The notes beneath the pieces are model-generated. The model saw nothing but the letters and a program-made list of their open reading frames with translations. It was not told where the DNA came from and made no database searches. DNA of 64,000 nt, taken from contig JABYQN010000005.1 of assembly GCA_022606135.1 (NCBI GenBank), forward strand, positions 2,728,001-2,792,000, given 5' to 3'. Every line of letters starts with the position of its first letter. Positions within the stretch are counted from its first letter, which is position 1. This document shows positions 11,772 through 22,949 of this stretch, one piece after another. Origin of the DNA: Fomes fomentarius (lineage: Eukaryota; Basidiomycota; Agaricomycetes; Polyporales; Polyporaceae). Position numbers and translations under genes: made by a program.

Positions 11772-13001
11772 CTAGATCGAAGCGTCACGGTGAGCAGCCT
11801 GGTTGCGCGCGTGGTGGCGGCGCAGCTTCCCGCCCGTCTGCGACGACTCGGCCGAGGTAGAGCGGCGGCGGCGGGCCGAGTTCGCACGGCAGGACGGGAC
11901 CCTCGACGCGGAAGCGGATGGGGCGGCGGCAGGAGACGACGCCGGAGAAGCTGCGGAGGAGAACTCGGACGAAGGCGCGGACGCCACGTTCTTGATGATG
12001 CTTGTGGCAGGCGCGGCAGGCTTGGTCGAGGCCGCGTGCGAAGCTGCACTGGAGTGCGAGGCCGCTTCGGAGCTGTGCGCGAAGACGGAGGACGAGGCCG
12101 ACTGAGAACTCTGAGTGAGTGCGGTGGACTTGGTCGCGTCGCCACAGAAGGTGATGAGTAGGTTGACCTATAGATGCATATATGATACATATGCCAAGAT
12201 GAGGATATGAAAGAGACGGGAAGAATCTGCGTACGTTGTTGTTCTCGCACTGAACCTGCACTTGGTTGTCGTTCGGCTGGAAGAACGCGGTGTTGCAGTT
12301 GGCGCTGTCGCAAGTCGCTCCGTGCCCTTCACATCCTCCAAAGTAACTGCAGCATGCGAGATCCCAGTCAACGATATGGGGATGAGTGACGAAGATTGTA
12401 TCGCGCCATACCTGAAGGATGTGGGGACGTTGAATGCGTGAGGAGCAATCAAGCTAATGTCCGTCGAGGAACCGGTACCCGGGGCCGTGGGGTTAACGAG
12501 TGTCATCTCCAGCAACGCACAATTCTCTCCGTTGAAGAGACAATCGCCTAGTACGAATCAGAGTGGTGCATCATGAGTGTTACATCTGGGCGCCGCATGC
12601 AAAATCTGGCTAACATACCAGTCTGCAAGTAACTAAAGACCGATCAGTATGTGCCCAGTCGACCAAAGAGAGAATGCGAAGCTTACGCAATCCCAGCCGA
12701 GAAGGGTCCGTTGCTAACGAAATCCTTGCCAGTGGAGAGAACCTTGCCATCTTGGATCAGTTGGGGCTGGAAGTCCCTGATTTAGCCTAGGTCAATCCCA
12801 TGATCGTTCCCGCAAACTGACCGTGCCCTTTCCGCATCTAAATTCAACATATGAGCCCGATGCCTTCACCAAGTAGAACGAGCACTGGCACACTCACTTG
12901 TTCTCAAACCTGATCGTGTGCTGCTCCGCGCGCACAGAGACGGCCGCGAAAAGAGCAGCAGCCACAGCAGATACAACAAAGTTCAGGTTTGCGAGCTGCA
13001 T
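11772..13001 (-). CDS. Secreted thaumatin-like 'glycopeptide' family protein
   Basis: Seven exons join in frame to 285 residues: 13001-12898, 12837-12822 (16 nt), 12766-12687, 12632-12619 (14 nt), 12547-12412, 12346-12235 and 12167-11772. A clean signal peptide (MQLANLNFVVSAVAAALFAA, cut after SVRA) precedes a cysteine-rich domain: IRFENKCGKGTP, SNGPFSAGIAYLQTGDC, TDISLIAPHAFNVPTSF, GGCEGHGATCDSANC, then VNLLITFCGD. This order is typical of the basidiomycete secreted proteins annotated as glycopeptide, related to thaumatin-like folds. The last 120 residues are a Ser/Ala-rich, probably O-glycosylated tail ending in basic residues. The protein should be extracellular or wall-bound. Exact role is unknown; the two micro-exons would be easy to miss in automated calls. 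Confidence 0.8.
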
Positions 13002-13752
13002 GACGTTAAAAGGGGCGTCGTAGGGAGCGTGGTCGTGGGGCGTCGTCTAGCGAGAGCGAGAGTGTGGAGAGTGCGGGCTAAGTACTGCCTGGAAGGCGGC
13101 AGATGCGCTGTGGAAGGGAACGAGCGACGAGGGGGAGGTCAAACTCGAGGAAAATGCGGGCAGCCAGCGCGTTCGACGTCCATATCTGCTGGCGGAGGAC
13201 CCCGGGAACTGCCCGCGCTCGGTGGTGGCTCAAAGATGCTCCACAACGTGCGGAAATAGCTCTGGCCTGGATCCTGCATTGGACTGGCCGTGGTACAAGA
13301 TATCAGTGTGCGAAGTTGGGTGTGTGTGCATAGCAGATACGAAACCCGAGATTGATCTAGAGGCAATCAACAACGCATCACTGTTCCGAGATCCTTACTG
13401 AGATCTGTTCATACTCAACGCTCGCCAAGCCTACATGTCACTGTCACCCGGTCTAGCCGCTTCACCCACAATCCGCGAATGCAGTAACATGGCGATCCAA
13501 CATATATTCCGCCAGCAAATATCCATACGAATGAGGTATTACATGCCGCCCACGGGTATCCAGGTAAAATATGTGCTTACAGAAAGACAAGACAAGATTA
13601 ATACTCCACAAGATCATAAGTACCTACTTTCTCTCCCCACGCACGTATACATATACGGTTCTCTCGACATCGCTACCACCACTCCAATGTGGTCATACGC
13701 ACAGATATGATTGTGTGTGATGTGCGATCTCAGCCCGGCTAGCCTGTGTTAG
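13002..13752. other. Intergenic, promoter of the glycopeptide gene and 3' flank of the Arf-GEF gene
   Basis: Between two minus-strand genes. No recognisable coding sequence; no clear TATA box for the gene starting at 13001. Confidence 0.45.
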
Positions 13753-16700
13753 TTAGTCTTCGTCGGCCTCGACCTGAGCGACCTCGCGTCTATGGGACAT
13801 GCGCACTGGCGAAGGCTGGATGCCAGCGCTCGGCGGCGGTTCCTCGCTCTCCTCGATCGTCGCCTCTTCAGGCTGGCCCTTCCACCGCACCTTGGGACCA
13901 GTCGCATCGTCCGGCGAAGAGCGGACGAGCGCCCTCTCCAGCGCCTTGTCGCCGCGCTTCTTCAGCCGCAGGTTCATCGCCGCCTGCAGGGAGTCGATGA
14001 ACAAGTCATACTTGACGATTTCCGTCAACAGATACTGCGACTTCTTCTCCCAGTTCGTCTGCGCCCTTTGTGCGTTCGACGACCGAGGCTGGTACTGATG
14101 CATAAATGAAAGAAGCACGTAGTAAGCAACAGTAGCGCGAGCGCGACTGAATGATCAGATCGCAGTGCGATGGGACACTCACGAGCTGGTTCATTGGGGT
14201 CCTCAGTTCATTATGCTGCTGTAAGTCATCCTTGAGATGGGCAACATGTTTTTGCAACGCCTCCAGCTGCGTCTCCTCATCGTGCATACTCGGCACGGAC
14301 GGTGGCAGCGGCGGTTTCCAATCGTTGATGAATGTCCTGTCCGCCCACGGCGACTTGTCCGCACGCACGGTTGCCGCCATCTCCTTGAACCGGCTGCGCC
14401 CACTGCGCCCACTGCGGCCGCTGCGCACGCTCTCCCTGTCCGCCTCGCGCATCGAGTAATCGTCCTCCGAGATCGACCGCGCGCGCGTGACGGGGTCGAC
14501 GACACGATTCCAACCGTACTCCATATTCGACACACCACCGACCAGGGGCTCCTTGCTCTGCCGGGCAGCCCAATAGTTGCATGTCGACACCCACTCGTTG
14601 ACGAGTTCCTCGGTTCCCGCCTGGAAGAAGTACACGCCTCCGTTGGCCAGCGTGAGCACCATGCAGTGGGGGCGTTGCCGGTTATATCCCGGAGGTGGAA
14701 GTGCATGCGCAAGTGAGTGTGCAAGCATGATGGTGCCAACTGGCGTAGCGTTTTCCTGAACTGACGTTACCACTTGCCATAGGGATTCGGGATTAAGATA
14801 TACTCACCAGCCAATTTCCACCACCAACCACGCCCGCACCGCCCATGCCGTTGTCGCCGAACGTGAACATGCTCAGCTCGCCCTTCTGGATGACGACGAA
14901 CACGTCCATCCACGCCTTTGACTTGGCGCGCTTGCCCGTGCACTCCCAATATTGCTTGCGACACAACATGCCTTCCTTCGCCCACGGCGGCCCGAGAAGC
15001 GCGAGCTCTTCGTCCGTGATGCTGATGTCCGTCGAAGAATCATCGCTATGCAGACTATGCTCGTCGTCTTCGCGCTGTTCCCGGATGATGGTATGGGAGA
15101 GATTCGACGCGAAGCCGAGGGCGGGAGCGAGGAAGGACACAGCCGAACCGATGCCCTAATGCACATTCAGTCAGCGTGAGTGCACTCGAAGGACAGAGAG
15201 CCACGCGGTTCTCCCACCGGGCTTACATCGTTCGAAGTCGCGAAACTCGGCGCCGGGCTCGCACGGCCGTCGAGACTGCTTCCACTACTGTATGGGCTGT
15301 GGCCCTGAGCACCCAGGATCGACTGCAAGCCGCGTATGCTGCCGCGCTTGAGTGTCATTAGCCGGTCCTGTTGCGCACGCACGCTCCGGTTCCGGAGGAC
15401 CGTGCCATGTGGACTCAGTGATGACGTCGATGACCGCGCCATCAACGTGTTCCCGATGGGCAAGAGGATCTGCTGTGCCTTGACGGCGTTGTACATTTCC
15501 TGCACCGAACGAACGTTGTCAGATTCTTCTAACTCTGCGTGCGACTCATTGCCCACCTTCAGCGTGGTCTCTATCTCCGCTTCCCAGTTCCGGTCGTAGA
15601 CAATACCGCTACCATTGGAAGGCGTTGGAGCGGACGAGGACCCGGTCGCAGGCGGCGGAAGAGCGTTGGCCTCCTGACTCTGCTTGCCCTCCGGATTGCT
15701 GGACCCGCTGACAGAGACAGAGCTATGATTGGCTGATGACGGACCAGGGGGATCGGAGGAGGCGAGTGTCAACTGTCCAGAAGAGTTCACCAGCGTACCA
15801 GAAGACGGTACCAGTGCTTCTCGGGTAACGCTATTCCAGCTCGTGATGCTGTCGCTGCGCTTGCCTCGTGCACGGACGGTGCTGTTCGCAAGGTCGCCCG
15901 GCTCGGAACTGCCACGGACGCTGCTCCAGTCGTCGTACGTGAGGTCGCTGCTGGAGGCCGTCCCGCTCGGCTGCAGTTGAAGTTGGATGGTGGTCATCGT
16001 ATTCCGTACGAACTGGCTCCTTGACATCCGGTTGACAAGATCGGCAACATGGAGGTCAGTGTTTAGCAGAAGTAAGGAGTACGTGATAGCGTGCACGACA
16101 CCTGGAGAACAACGTAAGTGAATAGTCAGACTCAAACTTCCTGAGGGCACATACTGGCATTCCCGAGGATTGAGGTCGGATTGCATTCCCAATATCGCCG
16201 CGCAAACTCCTCTAATATCCGATCGACCTGTTGCGTTTCGGCCTTGAGATAGAGCTTCGCGCATAGTCGCCTTCATGGGTTCACGCGTCAGTTAAGCTCC
16301 GGGAGCAACGCACGCTAACACGAACCTGAACGCTTGGTCCAGTCGGAGATTTGAGAAGTCGAAGTTGTTAATGTAGTGGCGTAACGCCGTCTTGTTGATG
16401 AGGCTCCTACAGCGACAGTCAGCAACAAGCGGACCGGGCATACACACAGTACCCACTGTCCACCAAGCCATTCAGCGATCTTGTCCTTCGGCAAGAAGTC
16501 TTCGTCCTCGGCCCAGCACCGATTGGCAAGCTCTTTGCCTCTCGCGTCGAGGTCGGCGGAGTCCTCATGTTTTGCAGGCGGCTGTCGCAAGGAGAAGCGA
16601 TTCGAAACAAGATCGTTTATGGTCAGGTCTTGCTGCGACGCCGCGGACAGACCGGGCACTGTATTGAGGTTAACGAAACCATTCGGTGAGGAGACGATGC

Positions 16701-18830
16701 GAACGGTGTTCTGCTCACAGACACGACCCTCGTCCCGGTCCGGGATAAGCGACGGCTCCGAGGCGGAAGCTGTAGAGCGGTGCTGCACACGGAGCCTATT
16801 AGAGTCTCGGGAAGTAGAAGCGGAATGGACGTGGTGGAGAGAAAGATCGTTGAACCGACTTGGTGGCGAGCGAGGTCCGTACTTCGGGTTGGGTGAGCGT
16901 GGGAGGATTTGTGCGGCATTGGCATTAGAGCCAGTGCGCGGGCGTAAAGGAGTGTTGAGGGAAGATGAACGAGGGGGAACGATGGGTGCTTCGACGTTGG
17001 GCTGGCGTGGAGAGGATGATCCGGCATTCACGAGCGACTGTTCGCCGCCAGAAACGGTAGTGAGGTTGACGGCAGGGGTGGTGTAATCTGGAGATGTTGC
17101 TGCCCGAGCTGTAGGTGTTGGTCTAGTAGCTGGGGGTGCTGATAAGGGAGCGTCGCTGTGAGCGCGGGAATTGGAGGGACGCTTGGAAGGGGTAGTGGGG
17201 TCACGGAGATCGAGAGAAGTGGAACGAGACTCAAATGATTGGAGTTCACCTCTGAACTGGGACATGAGACCTTCTAGTCGAGTACCCCAGCCTGGAGAAC
17301 CTTCTAATGCCTTGCTGTCCGTCGTGATGCGTAGCGGACTTGGTGATGCGCCTGCGCCCGTGGCCATCGCCTTCTTCAGCTCAGCGTCACTGACGCTCAT
17401 GCTCCTTCTCTTGCTCCTGCTAGGGGCCTTGATGTGCTTGCCCGGCCGTTCCTTGACGGTCTGCGTCGGTGACGGCGATCGTGAACGCTGCAGAGAGGAC
17501 CTGTTGACCAGGACGACCGACTGGTCGTCAGAAGTGTCCGTCATGTCTGAGCGCTGGTCATTAGGCTTGATGGCAGGCAGAGGCTTCTCATCCACGGGTG
17601 TGCTGGGAGCCCCGAACACGTCGCCAATGTCGGCTGGGGCGGGTCTCGGCATGCGAGCGGCGTCTTTAGGTAATGGCGGCACAGGGGGCGGGAAGGCGTC
17701 AAATAGGGGGGAGTTGGAGTAGGTCGCGATCGAGGTCGTGGACGGGGACGACGTCAGGGTTCGCTGCAGCGTCGGACGTGTCAGAGGCGTGGATGATAGT
17801 TTTGAGTGTGCTCACCGATCGTTCTCTCGTGCTCGCGGTCCCCAACATCTTCCCAAGAAATGCGGACGTCTTCGCTCGGACAGAGGACTTTGCAGGCTGA
17901 AACGCCAAAAAAGCAAATGAATGAATACCTTGATGCATCTCCACTATTGACAGACCGTAACAATCACCTTGCCTTCCTTCATAGTACCGAACGACCTGGG
18001 GCTTGCCAGGACCCAATCAGGGCTCGCTCTATCTGCTGCAGCAGCAGCCTCACGCTGAGCAGACAGATTTTGGGAAGACCTCATCTTGCCTCTGGGGACG
18101 GGCGTAACCTGCGCTGAGGGCCCAGGCGATTGTTCTAGCGCACAGTGTGCATGGAATGAGGGTACAGGTTGAGACACGAAACACGAATACACATACGGTC
18201 GCGCGACGACGGGTTGCCATTCCTCTTCCCATCCTTGCTCCCGCCTCCGCCGCCGCGTTCCTTGGCCTTTCGGAGAAGAGTGGCGAGATCGGGGCTACTG
18301 GCGGTCCCTGACGCGCGATACATGGAACGTCGCCTGGTCTGGTAGTCAATCTCCTCGGGCGCGTCGTAGAAGACCTCGCTCGTCGACGAGGACGGGGGCG
18401 TAGCAGAGGCAGATGCGAGACCAGAGCGTGGGGCGCTATTTCCCGGCGAGGGCGTGGGCGGTACAATGATTGGTGTGGACGGTTGCAAACCGAGATAGCC
18501 TCGTTGTGGCGGGGGCGATGGCGATGAAGAAAGAGAGATGGAGGCGTTTGAGAGGTCTGCGCCGAGTTGGTCCACGTCTGGACCTTCCTTGAGTAGGACT
18601 GTGCCCCCGGCGCGTAGAGCCTGCTCAAAGTCGTGTTCTAGTTCTGAGCGGGAGAGCCGTCGACCAGCACCATGAGTGTCGCCCGAACCGACCGGCTGGA
18701 GACCAGCAGGAAACGATGAGGGCGGGACTGGCGACCGCGGAGAGTGCTGCCTGAAGAGGGACGCCAGGTTGATGACGGCAAGGTTGGCGAGCGGACAGAG
18801 CGGAGACTTGAGCGAAGTCGCCGTCCAAGC
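13753..18830 (-). CDS. Sec7- and PH-domain Arf guanine-nucleotide exchange factor
   Basis: A long multi-exon gene. From the N-terminus come a Ser/Pro-rich disordered half, then the Sec7 fold: FLPKDKIAEWLGGQ, the catalytic-Glu region (KLYLKAETQQVDRILEEF) and the second motif SLLLLNTDLHVADL. A Ser-rich linker and a split PH domain follow (KQYWECTGKRAKSKAWMDVF, CMVLTLANGGVYFFQAG). Then comes a coiled-coil stretch (TQLEALQKHVAHLKDDLQ) and a C-terminal helical region ending EVAQVEADED. This order matches the yeast Syt1/Yel1 and fission-yeast Sec74 group, which load GTP on Arf GTPases at Golgi or plasma membrane. Splice junctions were checked at several introns. The first exon was not resolved: the frame is open only from 18830 and contains no ATG in its first part, so a further 5' exon is expected. 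Confidence 0.88.
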
Positions 18831-19230
18831 TCAAGGTGCGCGCCGCGGCTCCTGCTCGATTCGATCTGATTGGCTCGCACTCCCCCCGCCATCACTTCAC
18901 AAAACGTTTCAAAACTCAGGCCCATTAACTGAATTCATCATCGTATATCTCGCCAAAAAATGAACCGCTTGTATCGCTAATACTAATACTACCACGGATC
19001 ACTGTTGAACAATAATCTATAACATCTACGCGACATCGTACAACTAACTAGCACCATCCTCGTGAGCTCGTGAGAGGAGAGGGAAACACATGGTGGGGGC
19101 GTGCAAGAGACGTACCGAGCCAGCTGCAGCTACACAAGATCTAGACAGATTACAAGCATGGAGGTTAGAAAGCACGGAGAGAAAGCATGAGAGTGATGCA
19201 GCGCCGAATCCTGTCACACAAGTACAATTC
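18831..19230. other. Short spacer: 5' region of the Arf-GEF gene and 3' flank of the GATA gene
   Basis: An ATG at about 18892 opens a frame out of phase with the Arf-GEF coding frame. It may be part of an unresolved first exon or a leader frame. Nothing else is recognised. Confidence 0.4.
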
Positions 19231-22200
19231 CTAAGCCCCACCCCCGTCTTTCGACGGGGACGACTGTATCTGAGCACTCGTAGAAGTCCGTCGTTGCCGC
19301 TTCATCGACCCTGACGAAGCCGCGTTCACACGGCTGGCGGGAGATAGTCGTGTATTCGACGGCATTGAACTGGTCGTCGACGCCCGCGGTCGATTTCCTT
19401 GTGCAGCAATCTTCGGCAGATTCGAGTTGTTCTTCCTCGACGAACCATGGGGCGTGCCGGAAGCGCGATTCCTGTACAACATACGTCAGCTCGAGTGCTA
19501 GCCCTAGCAGTATGAATAACACACCTCTTCTTGATGACGTCTGTCTTCAACGACAGAGGCCGCACCACGCCATGAAGTTTCTGCAAAGGCGTCAGTTATG
19601 ACGCAATTCCGGACTGTGTTGGTCACTCACGTAGAATAAACCACACGCGTTACCTGCACAGGCAACAACCCAACGGACATCAACAATCAACGACATACGA
19701 ACAGACACGCGACAACGACGAGGACGCACATAGAGGTTGCCCTTCGGGATCCCGGCGCCACAAGGGCGTGATTGTGGTCTGGCAGTTCGTGCAAACCGTC
19801 GGTGGCGAGTCTCCTTCCTCTCCAGTAGCCCGTGCTTGACCGCTCGTACTACTTCCGGCCTCCGGTGTGCTTCTACGTCCCGCTATTGAGTTCCCTGCTC
19901 TCACGCGGATCCAAAAATAGCTGACAACGTACCCTTTCCGCTGTGCACCATTCGCGCTAGCCCGCGCTGAGGCGTCCTGGGTGACGCGCTTGGTGGATGC
20001 AATCTTCCGGGGTGCAGCAGTATTGCGTGAGCTCCCAGCGGCACCGTCCGCTGACGGCGGGGTCGACGCATTCGACGCATTGAACGGTTCTGGGGAGGCG
20101 TTTGAGCTCGAGCCCACGCCGTTGCCCCACCCGTCGCTGGACGGACTGGGGTGGTATACACTCTCGCTGTGCTCGAGAGGGAGGATCTGGGTAGGGTCAA
20201 CTGTGAAGGCATTGTTGTTCGAGCCCATGCTAGAGTTGAGGTCGTGGCTACCAGTGTTGTACATCATGTTCAAGAGCTGGTAGTCCTCCAAGCCCATGTT
20301 GGTCATGTTGAACTGCGCGTACGTCTCGGCGACAGCAGCAGAGGCGGCGACGGCGGCCGCGGACAGCCCTTCGTTGGGATGATGGCTCCCGACGGAAGGT
20401 GAGTAGGCACCATTCAGCGACAGCTCTCCTTGATGATGGCTGTCCTTGTGTGCGGGATGAGATGAGGAAACGTTGGAACTCATCGAGTTAGCCCCTGCAC
20501 CAGAGAGGTCGAAGAACGAGTCGTAGGAGGGCATAGAGAAGCTGAATGACGAAGACGGGAATGGACTCTCCCTCTGGAAGTGGTCCAAATCCTTAGAATC
20601 CATGGGAGAGGACATGTTGAAACCCGCGGGAGGATCTGCGCGCAACATGCTCTCGGCGTGTGGGGCGTCGGCGCGACGCTTGGTGCCAATGAGCCCTTCA
20701 GGTGATCTGGGTCTGCCGTTAACCTGATGACGGCCACTTACGCCTGTGAATATGCCTTCCTTCGCAACGGTATGGTCGAAGCTCGTCTTCCTGACGTGCT
20801 TTGGGAAGCCCTTGAGCTCTGGAGATGGGAGCGTCGATGCCGAGGGACGGGCGAGAATCCCGGCAGACGGCAGCGACGACGGGTGGCCAGTAGGGCCATG
20901 CAACAGGGAATAGCCGTCCGAGTTGCTGTACTGGACGCGATGTTCCCCGGCGGACTCGTAGACGGCGGGCAGCATAAATTGAGACGGGACAGAGGAGTGG
21001 GGACTGCGCCGTCCACCCGAGCCAGGAATGGGAATGCTGGTAGACGTGAGATCGCGTTTGGGTGGCGACGACGAAGGAAACTTGAATTGGTTCTGCAGAT
21101 CGGCCATGCCGCCAATTGGTGGTCGGGAACGAGAGCGGCTGGCAGGCCTCCAGTCCATAGGCGCTCGGGAACGGGACCTGCTGATCGCACGCCAGTCCAT
21201 CGGCACTTGGCTAATAAGTGGGGACGAGGTCAGTAAGACGGAAGATGGCGCAATATGAGTATACACGCACTCGTTTTCGTCTGCACCGTCCTGGTTTGCG
21301 CCGTCAAAACCTACGACCTGTACTCTCGCCTTCCCTTTATCAATCGTTCGCCCTCTCTCTGTTTCAGTCGCCGTCTCAGCCCCACCGGCAGGACTAGCCG
21401 GTATCTCACCCGCCTTCTCACCGCTCCCCTGTGCGGAATTCGGCCCACTGCTGCCTTTCTGCGCGTCTGCCTCCTGCTCTTTGCCCCTCTCTCGAGCCTT
21501 TTCCCGCACCTCGTCTTCCTTCTTCTTCTTCAACGCCAGCGCCATCATCCGCCACGTCAGGTTCTCCATCCTCTGCGCGTGCGGCAGAGTCGCTTTCTGG
21601 CGTGCGTACATCCTCCACACCTGCGTCGCGAGTGGATCCTCCCTCGCCAGCTTCTCCGGATCGGCATCCGCCCCCGTAATCTCAATCGACTTCAGATCTG
21701 GCGAACCGGACACTTTGGGCGACGCGTATGGTTGCGGCCCGGAACTCTCCATCACTGGTGGTAACAAGGAGTCGGAGAACAGCTCAGAGAGCGCACGTTC
21801 TTTCGGACTTGAAACAGACGTAGGCGCAGTCGACTTCCCGCCCTCGAACAGGGACAGCGCGGACGGGCTGGAAGGCGTCGCGAGCGGCTCGGAGAACGAT
21901 GGGTGTCGAGGATGTGCCATCTGGTTCATTGATAGGTAAGACGCGTCCGAGTAGCTCGACGAACTGGACGACAGGTTGGCCGAAGACATCCATAAGGAAG
22001 GTGGAATCCCGGGCGCAAAACGTTCAGGATGTTGATGAGTCTGCCGATTGAGGTCAATGGACGATCGTTGGGATGAGAAGCTCGGGGGGAGGTTGTCGAG
22101 GTGTGTGTCAATTCCGGGCGTGGAGAGCAAGCTGCCGCGTCCGCTTGAGCCTGCAAGCTGCGCGCTTGCCAATTGCTGCCTCAGCGCGTTCGGCCGGTCG

Positions 22201-22949
22201 TGACTAAATTCTCGGGAGGGTCCCGGGGCATCGAAGGGAAGCATTGATAGAGGCACTGAGGAGGCGGGGGGACGCATATTAACGGATCCGTATGTTTGCG
22301 GAAGTCCGGAGGTTGGAGGAGAAGTACGACGAGCGAAAGCAACATTACCACCAGAACCAGATCTCGCATGGATAGGGGAGGCTCGCTGAGAGGTAGTGGG
22401 AGGAGAGGGATATGGAGAGGAAGCATTCGACCATGCTAGCGCTATGGTCTGGTTCAAGACGTCTTTCGCATTGAAAGGTTGAGCCCGGGAATTGACGCCA
22501 TAATCGTGCGGACCGTGATTAGATCGGGAAGGGAGACTTGAGGGCACACCTGCTGTGGGTGGCCCTAAAACACCCGAGGCGACGAGTGCTTGGAATGTGG
22601 AGGGGTCGAGGGGAGCGGAAAACATGTTTGCCCAGTCTGGATTTGCGAGGGAAGAAGAGGAGCCGAGTTGGGAGGGTACATCACCATGGTGGGACATGGG
22701 TGCGACGGGATGCTGCAACATGAAGGTACTGGTCTGAGACGGGCCCGATGGCGCCAGAGGGATTTGCGGTGTCCAGGGAGAAGAGTGAGAAGAACGAGAA
22801 ACGGACGAAGGAGGCGGGCTGAGGTTGAGAGGAGTAGACGATGGGCCTGAGGGAGAGGGAGAAGTATTGACGGTGGGGCGCCCAGACGAAGACCAGGCCT
22901 GCTTGTGTGCGTCGGTGTTGCCTCTAGCAGCGCCTGGCGGGAGTTCCAT
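19231..22949 (-). CDS. GATA-type transcription factor, AreA/Nit2-like nitrogen regulator
   Basis: A fungal AreA N-terminal-type segment lies near residue 436 (DPLATQVWRMYARQKATLPH, then RMENLTWRMM). A single zinc finger near the C-terminus has the C-X2-C-X17-C-X2-C spacing: CTNCQTTITPLWRRDPEGQ, then LCNACGLFYKLHG, then RPLSLKTDVIKKRNRAS. Introns split the finger (after the first half, after LFY and after IKK), and each junction restores the expected family residues. The rest is Ser/Pro-rich and disordered. These features identify the global nitrogen-catabolite activator that binds HGATAR sites in the nucleus. The start at 22949 (MELPPGAARG) was chosen because a good 3' splice site (TTTGCAG) lies ten bases upstream, implying a leader intron; an upstream in-frame ATG at 23243 is the alternative. 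Confidence 0.88.

Noticed and set aside
11552..12313. 253-aa Arg/Pro-rich minus-strand frame
   Set aside because: It reads through the exons and introns of the glycopeptide gene in a wrong frame; the low-complexity composition is a shadow of the Ser/Ala tail.
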